Assembly (NCBI GenBank): GCA_937124545.1
Contig: CAKZKU010000155.1
Coordinates: 22,159 to 86,158, forward strand
Direction: 5' to 3'
Length of the DNA: 64,000 nt
Origin: an uncultured Microbacteriaceae bacterium
GTDB taxonomy: Bacteria > Actinomycetota > Actinomycetes > Actinomycetales > Microbacteriaceae
Shown piece after piece: positions 19,093-28,080 of the stretch. The notes under the pieces were generated by a model. That model was given only the letters and a program-made list of their open reading frames with translations, had not been told where the DNA came from and did no database searches. The position numbers and the translations under genes are program-made. Position 1 is the first letter of the stretch, and each line of letters starts with the position of its first letter.

Positions 19093-19112
19093 TCACACGT
19101 ACTTGCTGAGAT

Positions 19113-20720
19113 TTAGTGTCGCTGCGATTCCAATTCGCGAGCATTGACGGGCTCGACCCGGTCTTCAAAGAACCACCGGGACATGCTGGCGCGCAGGCGC
19201 GTTCCCACCGTAATTTTGCCCTGATCGTTGGGGCGCACGGTGAGCGGCTGGTACTCCGTGTAATCGAGGAGCTTCCAACGCTCGTAGTCCGACAGCTGTT
19301 CGTGAACCTCGATGTACTCTCCACCGGGGAGGCGGACGATACGACCACTCTCGTAACCGTGCAGAGCAATCTCACGGTCTTTCCGTTGGAGGGCAAGACA
19401 CGTGCGCTTGGTGATGATGTAGGCGGCAATGGGGGCCACGAAGAACAACACCTGGAGCGTCGTGATGACACCCTCAATACTCATTCCAAAGTGCGTGGCG
19501 ATGAGGTCGGAGCTCGCTGCTGCCCACAGGACCGCGTAGAACGTCACACCAGCGGCGCCAATTCCCGTCCGGGTGGGGGCATTGCGGGGACGGTCAGCGA
19601 TGTGGTGCTCGCGCTTGTCGCCGGTGACCCAAGCTTCGAAGAACGGGTACAGAGCGACTGCTACAAGCAGAGCGATCAGCACCACGGTCGGAACCAGGAT
19701 GTTCATCGGCCAGGTGTAGCCGAAGGCGACGAACTCCCAACCGGGCGGAACCAACCTCAACGCACCATCAGCGAACCCGATATACCAGTCCGGTTGGGTT
19801 CCCGCAGAAACAGGGGAGGGGTCGTAGGGTCCGTAGTTCCAAATCGGGTTGATAGTGAAGAGCGAGGCAATCAACATGATGACACCGAAGACGAGGAAGA
19901 AGAAGCCTCCCGCCTTCGCCGCGAAGACGGGCATCACGGGGGAGCCCACCACGTTGTCGTTGGTTCGACCCGGGCCCGCAAACTGCGTGTGCTTGTTCAC
20001 CACAAGAAGCACCATGTGGATGGCCAGCACTGCTATCAAAATTGCGGGCAACAACATGATGTGCAGCACATACAGGCGCTGGATCACATCTGTCCCGGGG
20101 AATTCGTCACCAAAGAAGAGGTAGGACATCCAGACCCCGACGACGGGGAAGGCTTTGATCATTCCGTCGATGATGCGCAATCCGTTTCCGGAGAGCAGGT
20201 CATCAGGAAGGCTGTAGCCCGTGAATCCCAGCGCCATGGCAAGGACGAAAAGCAGGAATCCGACGATCCAGTTGAGCTCGCGGGGCTTGCGGAACGCCCC
20301 GGTGAAGAATACGCGGAGCATGTGAAGGCCAATGGATGCCACAAAGAGCAACGCGGACCAGTGGTGTACCTGCCTCATCAGCAAGCCGCCTCGAACATCG
20401 AACGAGATGTCAAGCGCCGTGTGATACGCCACGGACATTTCGATGCCCTTCAGGGGCAAGTAGGAGCCTTCATACTCCACCTCGGTCATGGACGGGTCGT
20501 AGAAGAAGGTCAGGAAGGTTCCGGAGATCAAAATAACGACAAAGCTGTAGAGCGCCACTTCACCCAACATGAAGGACCAGTGGTCGGGGAAAATCTTTCG
20601 ACCCAAAGATTTCACCGCGGTGGAGGCGCTGGTGCGCTCATCAACGTAGTTGGCTGCCCAACCCGTAAACCGCATTCCACGCCCGGGGGCTTGGGTGTTG
20701 TTATCCAGAGTGTTCGTCAT
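19113..20720 (-). CDS. qcrB: Cytochrome bcc complex cytochrome b subunit
   Basis: Menaquinol-oxidising cytochrome b of the actinobacterial bc1-aa3 supercomplex. It has 535 residues. The N-terminal half holds four helices with the haem-ligand histidines (VAYHTALD, QVHHWSALLFVASIGLHMLRV). LPDDLLSGNGLR and a PExY-like YDPSPVS region belong to the quinol site; a long charged C-terminal extension after about residue 430 is typical of actinobacteria. The start overlaps the qcrA stop by 4 bases. A long antisense open frame covers it but looks like a codon-bias shadow. Confidence 0.97.
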   Translation of the reverse strand: MTNTLDNNTQAPGRGMRFTGWAANYVDERTSASTAVKSLGRKIFPDHWSFMLGEVALYSFVVILISGTFLTFFYDPSMTEVEYEGSYLPLKGIEMSVAYHTALDISFDVRGGLLMRQVHHWSALLFVASIGLHMLRVFFTGAFRKPRELNWIVGFLLFVLAMALGFTGYSLPDDLLSGNGLRIIDGMIKAFPVVGVWMSYLFFGDEFPGTDVIQRLYVLHIMLLPAILIAVLAIHMVLLVVNKHTQFAGPGRTNDNVVGSPVMPVFAAKAGGFFFLVFGVIMLIASLFTINPIWNYGPYDPSPVSAGTQPDWYIGFADGALRLVPPGWEFVAFGYTWPMNILVPTVVLIALLVAVALYPFFEAWVTGDKREHHIADRPRNAPTRTGIGAAGVTFYAVLWAAASSDLIATHFGMSIEGVITTLQVLFFVAPIAAYIITKRTCLALQRKDREIALHGYESGRIVRLPGGEYIEVHEQLSDYERWKLLDYTEYQPLTVRPNDQGKITVGTRLRASMSRWFFEDRVEPVNARELESQRH

Positions 20721-21775
20721 TTCTCACGCTCCCAGAAACTTGGCCCCACCGGTTCGGTGAAGTCGCTTTGTGCTACTAGGTATCCTTCCGCATCAATGGT
20801 GATAGGAAGCTGTGGAAGCGGCCTTGCGGCGGGGCCGAAGATCACTTCACACTCGTTGGCGACATCAAATTCTGACTGGTGGCAGGGGCACAGCAGGTGG
20901 TGTGTTTGCTGCTCGTACAAAGCGACCGGACATCCCACGTGGGTGCAGATCTTCGAATACGCCACAATTCCTTGATAAGACCAGGATGCACGCTCCGGAC
21001 GCTCGTTGAGCTCGTCTTCGGGAAGACGCATCAGCAGAACAGCTGCTTTCGCCTTCTCCTCCAGGCGGTGCTTCTCAAGCTCCATGAGGCCCTCGGGAAC
21101 GACGTGGAACGCCGACCCGATGGTGACCTCCGATGCCTTGATGGGGATTCCTGAGGGGTCCTGAGCCAAACGCACACCCTCCGCCCAGAGGGTCTGCTTC
21201 ATCAACTTCACCGGGTCTTTAGCCGGCGCTAGGTCACGGAACAAAACGACGGCGGGAACCGGGGTAGCAATCAAAGCGCCGAGCAGTGTGTTGCGCACCA
21301 GCGAGCGCCTGGTGAAGCCAGACTCCTTGTTGGCCTGAGAAAACATTTCCACCGCGGTTTGCCGGGTCTCCTCGTCGCCTCTGGTGGGGTGACGTTCTTC
21401 CACGAGCTCGTGTCCGTGCATCAGGGATTTCGCCCAATTCACGGCGCCAATACCCACGCCAAGAAGCCCGATAGCTGCTCCGAGCCCCACGAACATGTTG
21501 TTAAGGCGCACGGACTGCATGTCGCCCGGGATGATCGGGAACACCACATACGAAACAGCGGCAATGAGCGAACCGGCAATCGACAGTGTGAAGAACAGAG
21601 AAATGCGGCGCTCCGCTTTTTTCTCTTCCTTCGGGTCAAGATCCGTGATGCGCTGGTGTTCGGGCTCTAACCCGGGGTTCTGAACGGCGTTCGAGCGGAG
21701 GATAGCGGTGCCGGGATCGTTGTCTTCGGGCTGGTCGCTGGCGACAACGTCCGTGCTGGGAGGCTTCTGGGCCAT
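20717..21775 (-). CDS. qcrA: Rieske iron-sulfur subunit of the bcc complex
   Basis: Electron-transfer subunit that carries a 2Fe-2S cluster between quinol and the dihaem cytochrome c. It has 352 residues. The actinobacterial form has a charged N-terminal tail and three hydrophobic segments (about 58-80, 92-112 and 170-188) before the soluble Rieske domain. Cluster ligands are CTHVGC near 275 and CPCHQS near 293. Starts 20 bases after qcrC with an AAAGGA ribosome site and overlaps qcrB. Confidence 0.97.
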   Translation of the reverse strand: MAQKPPSTDVVASDQPEDNDPGTAILRSNAVQNPGLEPEHQRITDLDPKEEKKAERRISLFFTLSIAGSLIAAVSYVVFPIIPGDMQSVRLNNMFVGLGAAIGLLGVGIGAVNWAKSLMHGHELVEERHPTRGDEETRQTAVEMFSQANKESGFTRRSLVRNTLLGALIATPVPAVVLFRDLAPAKDPVKLMKQTLWAEGVRLAQDPSGIPIKASEVTIGSAFHVVPEGLMELEKHRLEEKAKAAVLLMRLPEDELNERPERASWSYQGIVAYSKICTHVGCPVALYEQQTHHLLCPCHQSEFDVANECEVIFGPAARPLPQLPITIDAEGYLVAQSDFTEPVGPSFWEREK

Positions 21776-21795
21776 CGTAATGAAGTCCTTTCGAC

Positions 21796-22590
21796 CTAGT
21801 TCGAGCGGGCAGTGAGCCAGATGGCAACAGCGATCAATCCACCCAAGCCAATTAGCCAGATGAACAGACCCTCCGAAACGGGGCCCAAACTGCCCAGCGA
21901 GAAGCCTCCGACGGAGGGGTTCTCATCCATGTACTTGAGGTAGCTGATGACATCGTTCTTTTCCTCAGGGGAGAGGTTCATGTCGTTGAACACCGGCATG
22001 TTTTGGGGGCCGGTGACCATGGCGCCGTAAATGTTGATGGGCTGCAGGTCGCGCAGGTGGGGCGCATACTTGCCCTCGGTCAGAGCGCCACCCGCTCCCG
22101 CAACGTTGTGACACATCGCACAGTTGATGCGGAAAAGCTCGGCTCCGTTGGCCACATCGCCCTGGGCGTCGTAATACTGGGGGTCCGGGTAGCCCGGTCC
22201 CGGGGCCAGCGAGGCCACCCAGGCCGCCATTGCGTCGGTCTGTGGCTGGGTGAACTGAACAGGCTTCACCGCAGCCTGAGGACCTGAGGCCGCCATAGGC
22301 ATGCGTCCAGTGCTCACCTGGAAGTCAACGGATAGCGCTCCAACACCGATTACTGACGGCCCTGCTTCGCTGCCTTCACCACTCATCCCGTGACAGCTCG
22401 CACAGTTGGCCATGAAGAGCTTCTCGCCCTCTTCGACCAGCGCTTCGGCGGCCAGGGGAGTGGTCTCGGCGTGGGCGATTCCTGCGCTGGTGGCCGCGTA
22501 GGCGCCTCCCGTGGCAAAAAGACCAATCACCAGCAACAACGCACCAAACAGAGGGTGGCGACGACCGGAACGACGAGCGGACTGAGTCAT
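21796..22590 (-). CDS. qcrC: Dihaem cytochrome c subunit of the bcc complex
   Basis: Replaces both cytochrome c1 and soluble cytochrome c in actinobacteria, passing electrons to CuA of CtaC. It has 264 residues: an N-terminal membrane anchor (about 14-33), two c-type haem domains with CASCH near residue 62 and CAMCH near 159, and a C-terminal membrane helix (about 240-260). Lies 21 bases downstream of ctaE with AAAGGA before the ATG; order ctaE-qcrC-qcrA-qcrB is the conserved actinobacterial one. Confidence 0.97.
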   Translation of the reverse strand: MTQSARRSGRRHPLFGALLLVIGLFATGGAYAATSAGIAHAETTPLAAEALVEEGEKLFMANCASCHGMSGEGSEAGPSVIGVGALSVDFQVSTGRMPMAASGPQAAVKPVQFTQPQTDAMAAWVASLAPGPGYPDPQYYDAQGDVANGAELFRINCAMCHNVAGAGGALTEGKYAPHLRDLQPINIYGAMVTGPQNMPVFNDMNLSPEEKNDVISYLKYMDENPSVGGFSLGSLGPVSEGLFIWLIGLGGLIAVAIWLTARSN

Positions 22591-22611
22591 GGGTGTGTGC
22601 TTATCCTTTGC

Positions 22612-23241
22612 CTATTGGAGTACGTAGATGACGAGGAACAGACCAATCCACACCACGTCAACGAAGTGCCAGTAGTACGACACGACAATCGCACTGGTCG
22701 CCTCGCGGTGTGTAAATGTTTTGACGGCGTATGCACGGCCGATTACCAGCAAGAAAGCAATCAAACCGCCGGTTACGTGGAGCCCGTGGAAACCGGTAGT
22801 CAGGTAGAACGCTGAGCCGTAGGCATCAGAGGCGAGAGTGACGCCCTCGGAAACCAGAACGGCGTACTCGTATACCTGGCCGCCAATGAAAATGGCGCCC
22901 ATGACGTAGGTCAGGAAGAACCACTCGATCATGCCCCACTGAGTCGGCTTCCAGCCCGTGGCGCGCGGTTGCAGCCTCTCCGCAGCAAAGACACCGAACT
23001 GGGCGGTCACAGACGAGAGAACCAAGATGGTGGTGTTGACGGCGGCGAAGGGGATATCCAGCAAACCGGTGTTGAACTCCCAGAGCTCAGGGGAGGTCGA
23101 GCGCAGCGTGAAGTAAATGGCGAAGAGCCCAGCGAAGAACATGACTTCGCTGCCGAGCCAGACAATCGTGCCGACCGCCACAGTGTTGGGGCGATTGACC
23201 GTGGGCACGGATAAACCTTGGGAAAGAGATGCGCTACTCAC
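22612..23241 (-). CDS. ctaE: Cytochrome c oxidase subunit III
   Basis: Core oxidase subunit without redox centres; it stabilises proton uptake. About 209 residues with five to six membrane helices. Typical stretches are [20 protein letters not shown] near 25-45, [10 protein letters not shown] near 150 and [15 protein letters not shown] near 185. The open frame continues far upstream through trpD in antisense, but GTG 23241 fits the family N-terminus, and a CATAAT -10 six bases before it implies a leaderless mRNA. Confidence 0.95.
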   Translation of the reverse strand: MSSASLSQGLSVPTVNRPNTVAVGTIVWLGSEVMFFAGLFAIYFTLRSTSPELWEFNTGLLDIPFAAVNTTILVLSSVTAQFGVFAAERLQPRATGWKPTQWGMIEWFFLTYVMGAIFIGGQVYEYAVLVSEGVTLASDAYGSAFYLTTGFHGLHVTGGLIAFLLVIGRAYAVKTFTHREATSAIVVSYYWHFVDVVWIGLFLVIYVLQ

Positions 23242-23317
23242 CCCTCTATTATGCCTGAAGCGCACCTGGGGCTTTGCTCCACGACATGCTGAGAATTCGC
23301 CCCATATCATGGTGACC
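23242..23317. promoter_or_regulatory. Divergent ctaE/trpD leaderless promoters
   Basis: Minus strand: CATAAT (23248-23253) is 6 bases before the ctaE GTG. Plus strand: TATCAT (23305-23310) is 7 bases before ATG 23318 of trpD. Both fit the leaderless pattern seen elsewhere in this window, and the 76-base gap holds nothing else recognisable. Confidence 0.45.
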
Positions 23318-24379
23318 ATGTCGTCATCCTTCTCGTGGCCCAAGACCCTCACGTCGGTGATCGAGGGCCACGACCTCACCGTCGATGAAGCGCGTGAGGC
23401 GATGCTCGAGGTAATGGCCGGAACTACGACCGATGCCCAACTGGGAGCGTTTCTTGTCGCTCTGCGCGCCAAAGGTGAGACCGTTGACGAAATTGCGGGG
23501 TTCCGCGAAGCGGTGCTGGAGAACGCTGTCGGTCTAGACCTGCCTTCGCTGGTTCTTGACATTGTGGGAACCGGGGGAGACCCGTTCGGTGCGGTCGTGA
23601 ATGTTTCCTCGATCGCTTCGATCGTGGCTTCTGCTGCCGGGGTTCCTGTCGTCAAGCATGGGAACAGGGCTGCTAGCTCAGCTTCGGGCGCCAGCGACGT
23701 CTTGACAGCGCTCGGAGTCAACCTCGAGGGGGACCCGTCAGCAGTCACACGCGTCTTTGAGGAGGTGGGACTCACTTTCGTGTTTGCGGCGCACTTTCAC
23801 CCCGGATTCCGCCACGCAGCCGCCGCACGCAAGGAGCTCGGCATTCCCACGGTGTTCAATATTCTGGGCCCGCTGTGCAACCCAGCGAGGCCAGAAGCTT
23901 CGGCTGTGGGCGTGAGTGATGCCACACGCCTCCATCAGGTCGCGGGAGTCTTCCAAACCCGAGGAGCAACAGCACTCGTCTATCGGGGCGAGGATGGAAT
24001 CGACAAGATGACGACCACTGGGGCCTCACTCGTGCTCGAAGTTTCGTCCGGTCAGATGCGCGAGCACACCGTCAACGCCCAGGATCTGGGTCTGGCGAAG
24101 GCAACTCCTCAGGACCTTTTGGGCACGGGTCCCGAACATAACGCCGAGCTGGCGCGCGCTGTGCTCGCCGGCGAGCAGGGACCGGTTCGAGACATTGTCG
24201 TGCTGAACGCAGCAGCGGGGATGGTGGCCTTCGACCTGGCACAAGATCCCTCGGAAGCGACGATGCCGTTGCGCGAACGTCTGCTGACAAAGATTGCACT
24301 CGCTGAGGCAACTCTGGATTCTGGTGCCGCCGCTGACAAGCTCGACGCCTGGTCCGCCGCAACCCACCGATCAGTCTGA
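23318..24379 (+). CDS. trpD: Anthranilate phosphoribosyltransferase
   Basis: Joins anthranilate and PRPP, second step of tryptophan synthesis. About 353 residues from ATG 23318; ATG 23309 would add three. Signatures: [21 protein letters not shown] near residue 82 (PRPP loop GTGGD), [21 protein letters not shown] near 112 (KHGNR) and [13 protein letters not shown] near 175. The neighbouring ctaE-qcr operon is its usual actinobacterial neighbour, but no other trp gene is in the window. Start choice rests on a -10 at 23305-23310. Confidence 0.96.
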   Translation: MSSSFSWPKTLTSVIEGHDLTVDEAREAMLEVMAGTTTDAQLGAFLVALRAKGETVDEIAGFREAVLENAVGLDLPSLVLDIVGTGGDPFGAVVNVSSIASIVASAAGVPVVKHGNRAASSASGASDVLTALGVNLEGDPSAVTRVFEEVGLTFVFAAHFHPGFRHAAAARKELGIPTVFNILGPLCNPARPEASAVGVSDATRLHQVAGVFQTRGATALVYRGEDGIDKMTTTGASLVLEVSSGQMREHTVNAQDLGLAKATPQDLLGTGPEHNAELARAVLAGEQGPVRDIVVLNAAAGMVAFDLAQDPSEATMPLRERLLTKIALAEATLDSGAAADKLDAWSAATHRSV

Positions 24380-24447
24380 TCGGATCCGGAGCCATTGGGG
24401 CAGTGGGCCTAGCGAGACCAAACTGACATAATATAGATTATCGGATA

Positions 24448-24906
24448 CTACAGAAGTCTTGTGCAGTCCCGAATGAGGGTGGGCAGGTACATAGGTTCAT
24501 AAGGATCAGTTCCACCTTCAATGTCCTCAGCGCTGAACCAATTCCAACCGGTGACATCAACGTGTTCCTCCGCGGTCCAGAAAGTCGACACCGGAGTAAA
24601 CCGTTGAGTCCTGGCGAAGAAGTATTCGGCATAGCCGCGGTTGTGATCGGCTTCATCCCATGCAACGGAGAACTCGTACGTCCACACGGGCTCTGGATCA
24701 ATGTCCACTCGGTGGCCGGTTTCTTCAAAAAGCTCGCGCTGGGCGGCGGCAAAATGCGTTTCCCCAGGGTCAACACCGCCACCAGGCGTTATCCACCGAG
24801 AAAATCGTGACGTGTCGGGAGCCGCCGTGTTGAAAAGCAACACCGCACCGTCAGGATCCATGACCACAATGCGGCTGGTGAGACGCAGCCGGTCAGCGGC
24901 AACCAC
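24448..24906 (-). CDS. Nudix hydrolase
   Basis: Hydrolyses a nucleoside diphosphate linked to another group; substrate not predictable. It has 152 residues with a complete Nudix box, GGVDPGETHFAAAQRELFEETG near residues 43-65 (GX5EX7REUXEEXGU pattern), followed by a beta-strand WTYEF and a C-terminal LPTLIRDC. GTG start lies 6 bases after the upstream SDR gene on the same strand, so the two are likely co-transcribed. Confidence 0.92.
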   Translation of the reverse strand: MVAADRLRLTSRIVVMDPDGAVLLFNTAAPDTSRFSRWITPGGGVDPGETHFAAAQRELFEETGHRVDIDPEPVWTYEFSVAWDEADHNRGYAEYFFARTQRFTPVSTFWTAEEHVDVTGWNWFSAEDIEGGTDPYEPMYLPTLIRDCTRLL

Positions 24907-24912
24907 AGTGGA

Positions 24913-25674
24913 TCACTTCACAAATGTTGAAGTATCGCCAACCAGGCGTGTGTTGTCCTCAGGGATATCCTCTACGCACGCCAGCGCAACCTCGGCGGCA
25001 AACTCTGCCACGTTATAAAGCTTCCCGACTTCTTCTTTGCGTTGGTCAATCACCCCCGGGTTCGCTCGGTTGAGCAGGGTTGCTGTCACGGTTCCCTCAA
25101 TCATGTCTCCAGAAACGACGATGAAGCCGATTCCGCGGTCGTTCATATCCCCGATCATCCCGCGCAGCGCATCCTCGCCCGCTCTCTTCGAGAGGGCTAC
25201 CGGGACGTACTCCTCCATGGTTTCTGCTTCGCGGATGAAGTGTGCCTGGTGGCTCGTCACGAATACCACCCGCGAGCCAGGTTCCATCATCGGGAGGACA
25301 CTGGTCAAAATCCCTACCTGGGCGTCGCGATTGAGTTTCATCGCGTAGTCCTCGCCCATGTCGGCTTCCATACCGCCCGAGGCGTTCAGTACGAGAATGT
25401 CGAGCCCGCCCCATTCCTCGCGGATTCTCGTCACCATCCTCGCCACGTCCAAGGGATCCGTAAGGTCGGCACCCACCGCCATGGATTTGCGGCCGTTGGC
25501 CTCTAGCTGTGCGACGAGCTTCTCTGCTCGCTGCGCCTTGTTGCGGTAGTTAATCACCACATCGGCTCCCGCACCGGAAAGATACTCCGCTGTCTGGGCG
25601 CCGATTCCCCGGGAGGACCCCGTGATGAGTACCCGAGCGCCGGTCAGTTGATCCGAGGTAAGCGGTGATGTCAT
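24913..25674 (-). CDS. Atypical short-chain dehydrogenase/reductase
   Basis: Rossmann-fold protein of 253 residues. The NAD(P) loop TGSSRGIG (18-25) and the NNAG-equivalent LNASG (96-100) are intact, and Ser141 is at the expected catalytic Ser place. The YxxxK motif is not standard: the Lys is Lys163, the residue four before it is Val159, and a Tyr sits at 156 (Tyr-x6-Lys). Either the active site is rearranged or the protein is not a classical reductase. A TAGGCT -10 at 25681-25686, six bases before the ATG, predicts a leaderless mRNA. Substrate unknown. Confidence 0.85.
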   Translation of the reverse strand: MTSPLTSDQLTGARVLITGSSRGIGAQTAEYLSGAGADVVINYRNKAQRAEKLVAQLEANGRKSMAVGADLTDPLDVARMVTRIREEWGGLDILVLNASGGMEADMGEDYAMKLNRDAQVGILTSVLPMMEPGSRVVFVTSHQAHFIREAETMEEYVPVALSKRAGEDALRGMIGDMNDRGIGFIVVSGDMIEGTVTATLLNRANPGVIDQRKEEVGKLYNVAEFAAEVALACVEDIPEDNTRLVGDTSTFVK

Positions 25675-25680
25675 TCAAAA

Positions 25681-25686
25681 AGCCTA
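25681..25686 (-). promoter_or_regulatory. Leaderless promoter -10 of the SDR-Nudix pair
   Basis: TAGGCT on the minus strand with a 6-base gap to ATG 25674. It lies in the 69-base divergent gap shared with the glycerophosphodiesterase gene. Confidence 0.5.
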
Positions 25687-25743
25687 CCCAGAACAATCCA
25701 AAGGGCTGTTTATACTTGCCGAAGCAACCAAAAAGGGGTGGGT

Positions 25744-26493
25744 GTGTCATTTTTGGAGGGTTCTCCCCCGCGTGTGATTGCCCACCGAGGCTTGGCCCTG
25801 GAAGCGGCAGAAAACACACCGAGTGCATTCCAGGCGGCCTTGGATGCTGGTGCGGACATTTTGGAAACAGACGTCCACCTCAGCAAAGACGGCCAGGTGA
25901 TCATCGCGCATGACGCTGATTTGGCTCGGGTGGCGGGTCGCGAAGGATTTGTCGCTGATTTCACGGCTGCGGAGCTTGCCCGCATGGACCTGGGCTTTGG
26001 TGAAGGGTTCCCCACCCTGGCGGAGGTGCTCGAGCGTTTCCCACAAGCGCGTTTCAATATCGATCTGAAAACACCAGCGGTTATCGACGCATTTGTGGAC
26101 ACGGTGGTCAGCACCGACTCTCGCGAGCGTGTTCTGGTGGCCTCTTTTGACGAAGCCAGCCGAGCCAACGCCGCGGCACAGATTGGGAATGTCGCCTCCA
26201 GTGCAACCAGCTCCCATGTGCTCGCTGGGCGACTGATTAGTGCTTTCGGTCTCCCCCTGGGGTTGTGGAAGGTGCCGCCAGGAATTGTCGCCCTTCAGGT
26301 TCCTCCCACCTATGGCGGGCTCGCCCTCGTTACGCCCCAGCTCGTGGGCTTAGCGAAACGAAAAGGGCTTGAAGTGCACGTGTGGACTATTAATGAACCC
26401 CACCAGATGGAGCGTTTGTGGCGCTTAGGTGTCAGCGGGATCGTGACCGATCGGGCAGATCTGGCCGTTGAGGTGCGAGAGAGGTTGATCTAG
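25744..26493 (+). CDS. Glycerophosphodiester phosphodiesterase
   Basis: Releases glycerol 3-phosphate from glycerophosphodiesters, giving carbon and phosphate or recycling lipid head groups. About 249 residues, GDPD TIM barrel. Catalytic HRG in VIAHRG, the metal ligands in DILETDVHLSKDGQ and the second catalytic His in IIAHDADL are present in the first 60 residues; the C-terminal VWTINEPHQM and GVSGIVTDRAD are also typical. GTG 25744 is preferred over in-frame GTG 25738 because AAAAGGGG ends 6 bases before it. No signal peptide, so cytoplasmic. The stop interlocks with lnt (CTAG). Confidence 0.92.
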   Translation: MSFLEGSPPRVIAHRGLALEAAENTPSAFQAALDAGADILETDVHLSKDGQVIIAHDADLARVAGREGFVADFTAAELARMDLGFGEGFPTLAEVLERFPQARFNIDLKTPAVIDAFVDTVVSTDSRERVLVASFDEASRANAAAQIGNVASSATSSHVLAGRLISAFGLPLGLWKVPPGIVALQVPPTYGGLALVTPQLVGLAKRKGLEVHVWTINEPHQMERLWRLGVSGIVTDRADLAVEVRERLI

Positions 26494-28076
26494 GTCCGGG
26501 GAGCTGATTCTCTGCGCTGCACTCGACCACGGTGCGACACCATCGCCACGACCAGCCCGGACAGGGTGAAACCGATCACAAAGGTCTCGAGGTTTCTGCC
26601 AAGAGCTGTTGCTGGGGTGAGGGTGTTCGATAGCGGCACGTCCTGGATCATGTAACCCTCGGTGTAGACCGGCAACCGGTCCAATGTCTCACCCCGGGGA
26701 TCCATGATCGCGCTTGTTCCCACAGTCGACACATTCACCACACTTCGCCCCGTTTCGATTGCGCGAAGACGGGCGATTGCGAGCTGCTGAACACTCTGGT
26801 CTGTTCTGCCAAAGTCTGCATTGTTCGTGGGGGCAAAAATGATGTCAGCCCCCTCCCCCATGATCGACCAGAGAATTTCGTCATCCACAATGTCAAAACA
26901 GATGGCGATCCCCGCCAGCGCGCCATCTACGGAAAACACAGTGTCTCGTTCTCCGAAGGAATAGTCCCGAGGAATCATGGAAAATAGGGCGGGGGCTAGC
27001 GGGTAGAAAAATTCGCGTTCCGGGAGGTACTCGGCAAAGGGAACCGGGTGAATCTTGTCGTACTGATCCCTGGCGACACCTCTGCCCGAGCGCTCATCCC
27101 ATTCCCACAGCAGCATGCTGTTGTAAGACTCATCACCATCTTTCGTGATGGCGCCAACCACGAGAGGCGCACCCAGCTCGCGGGACACCTCCGAAACCAC
27201 CGCTGCCGCGTCGGCGTATCTCAAAGGGTCGATATCCGAAGCGTTTTCTGGCCAGATAACGACGTCTACGTCTTCGTCATACAGTTCGCGGGTGACCGCA
27301 TAGTGATCACGCAGGTTGTCCCCCCGGTTGTAGTCCGCGTACAGACCAGCATCCGCGTTGCCTTGGACTCCCAGGACACGCAGCGACCCTGTTTCCTGAA
27401 TCGGCCAGGCGGGCCACACGAGAAGGGCGACAAGCCCGGCAGCGCTGACCGTAAGGGCAGAATCCGCACTGAGGCGGCGCTCGGTGAAAGCCGCAATCAC
27501 CCCGGCAACCAACCAGAGGAGCAAAAAGCTGAAACCGCTGGTTCCTACCCAGGCAATCAATGGAGCTAACGGGCTTTCGGATTGGCTGTGCGCCATTCGG
27601 GCCCAGGCGAAACCTCCCCACGGGTAGACGCTGCTGATCGCCTCTCGCGTCGTCCAGGCGCCGGCGATGAGAGCAGGAACGAGCAGGAGCCTCCCCGGCA
27701 ACGAAGTCCACTGCGCTGAGGAATAGCGCCAGACCAGCGATATGAGGCCCAGGCCTAGTGAGAAGAAAAATACTTGGGCCAGAACAAGCGCAACCCAAGG
27801 GATCAACCCTAGGTAGACCGTGAGCCACCAAATATGAATTCCGTAGAACGAGAAACTTCCGAGTGCTCCCACGAGCAGCGCTTGGGGGAAACTCACCCCT
27901 CTCACCGACAGGATCATCAGCCCTGCCCCGATGAGCGCTAGGGGCCACCAGTCACGATCCGGGAACCCAAGATCCATAACCCAGCCGGCGAGAACCGCCA
28001 TGGGAAGTGCGAGGGCAAGCGGAACCCGGAAGCGGATGTCCCGTGGCGAGGGAAGCAGGCTAAGCGGCATAACCAT
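26490..28076 (-). CDS. lnt: Apolipoprotein N-acyltransferase
   Basis: Adds the third acyl chain to the N-terminal Cys of lipoproteins at the outer face of the membrane. About 528 residues: a hydrophobic N-terminal region of six or so helices (to about 200), a carbon-nitrogen hydrolase domain, and a final helix near 495-515. The catalytic triad is visible as Glu in WPENASDIDP, Lys in YDKIHPVPF and Cys in AICFDIVDD. Start taken as ATG 28076 just past the helY stop; GTG 28091 would overlap helY by 11 bases. Last gene of the pafB-to-lnt run. Confidence 0.93.
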   Translation of the reverse strand: MVMPLSLLPSPRDIRFRVPLALALPMAVLAGWVMDLGFPDRDWWPLALIGAGLMILSVRGVSFPQALLVGALGSFSFYGIHIWWLTVYLGLIPWVALVLAQVFFFSLGLGLISLVWRYSSAQWTSLPGRLLLVPALIAGAWTTREAISSVYPWGGFAWARMAHSQSESPLAPLIAWVGTSGFSFLLLWLVAGVIAAFTERRLSADSALTVSAAGLVALLVWPAWPIQETGSLRVLGVQGNADAGLYADYNRGDNLRDHYAVTRELYDEDVDVVIWPENASDIDPLRYADAAAVVSEVSRELGAPLVVGAITKDGDESYNSMLLWEWDERSGRGVARDQYDKIHPVPFAEYLPEREFFYPLAPALFSMIPRDYSFGERDTVFSVDGALAGIAICFDIVDDEILWSIMGEGADIIFAPTNNADFGRTDQSVQQLAIARLRAIETGRSVVNVSTVGTSAIMDPRGETLDRLPVYTEGYMIQDVPLSNTLTPATALGRNLETFVIGFTLSGLVVAMVSHRGRVQRRESAPRT

Positions 28077-28080
28077 TGGT

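Noticed and set aside
19116..20975. 619-codon open frame on + antisense to qcrB
   Set aside because: It is fully antisense to a clear membrane protein gene, has a His/Arg/Gly-rich composition with no recognisable domain and no ribosome site. This is the usual shadow of a high-G+C gene.
24428..24441. ATAAT-ATAG-ATTAT inverted repeat between trpD and the Nudix gene
   Set aside because: A+T-only arms of 5 bases give no stable hairpin and no U-run follows; not a convincing terminator.
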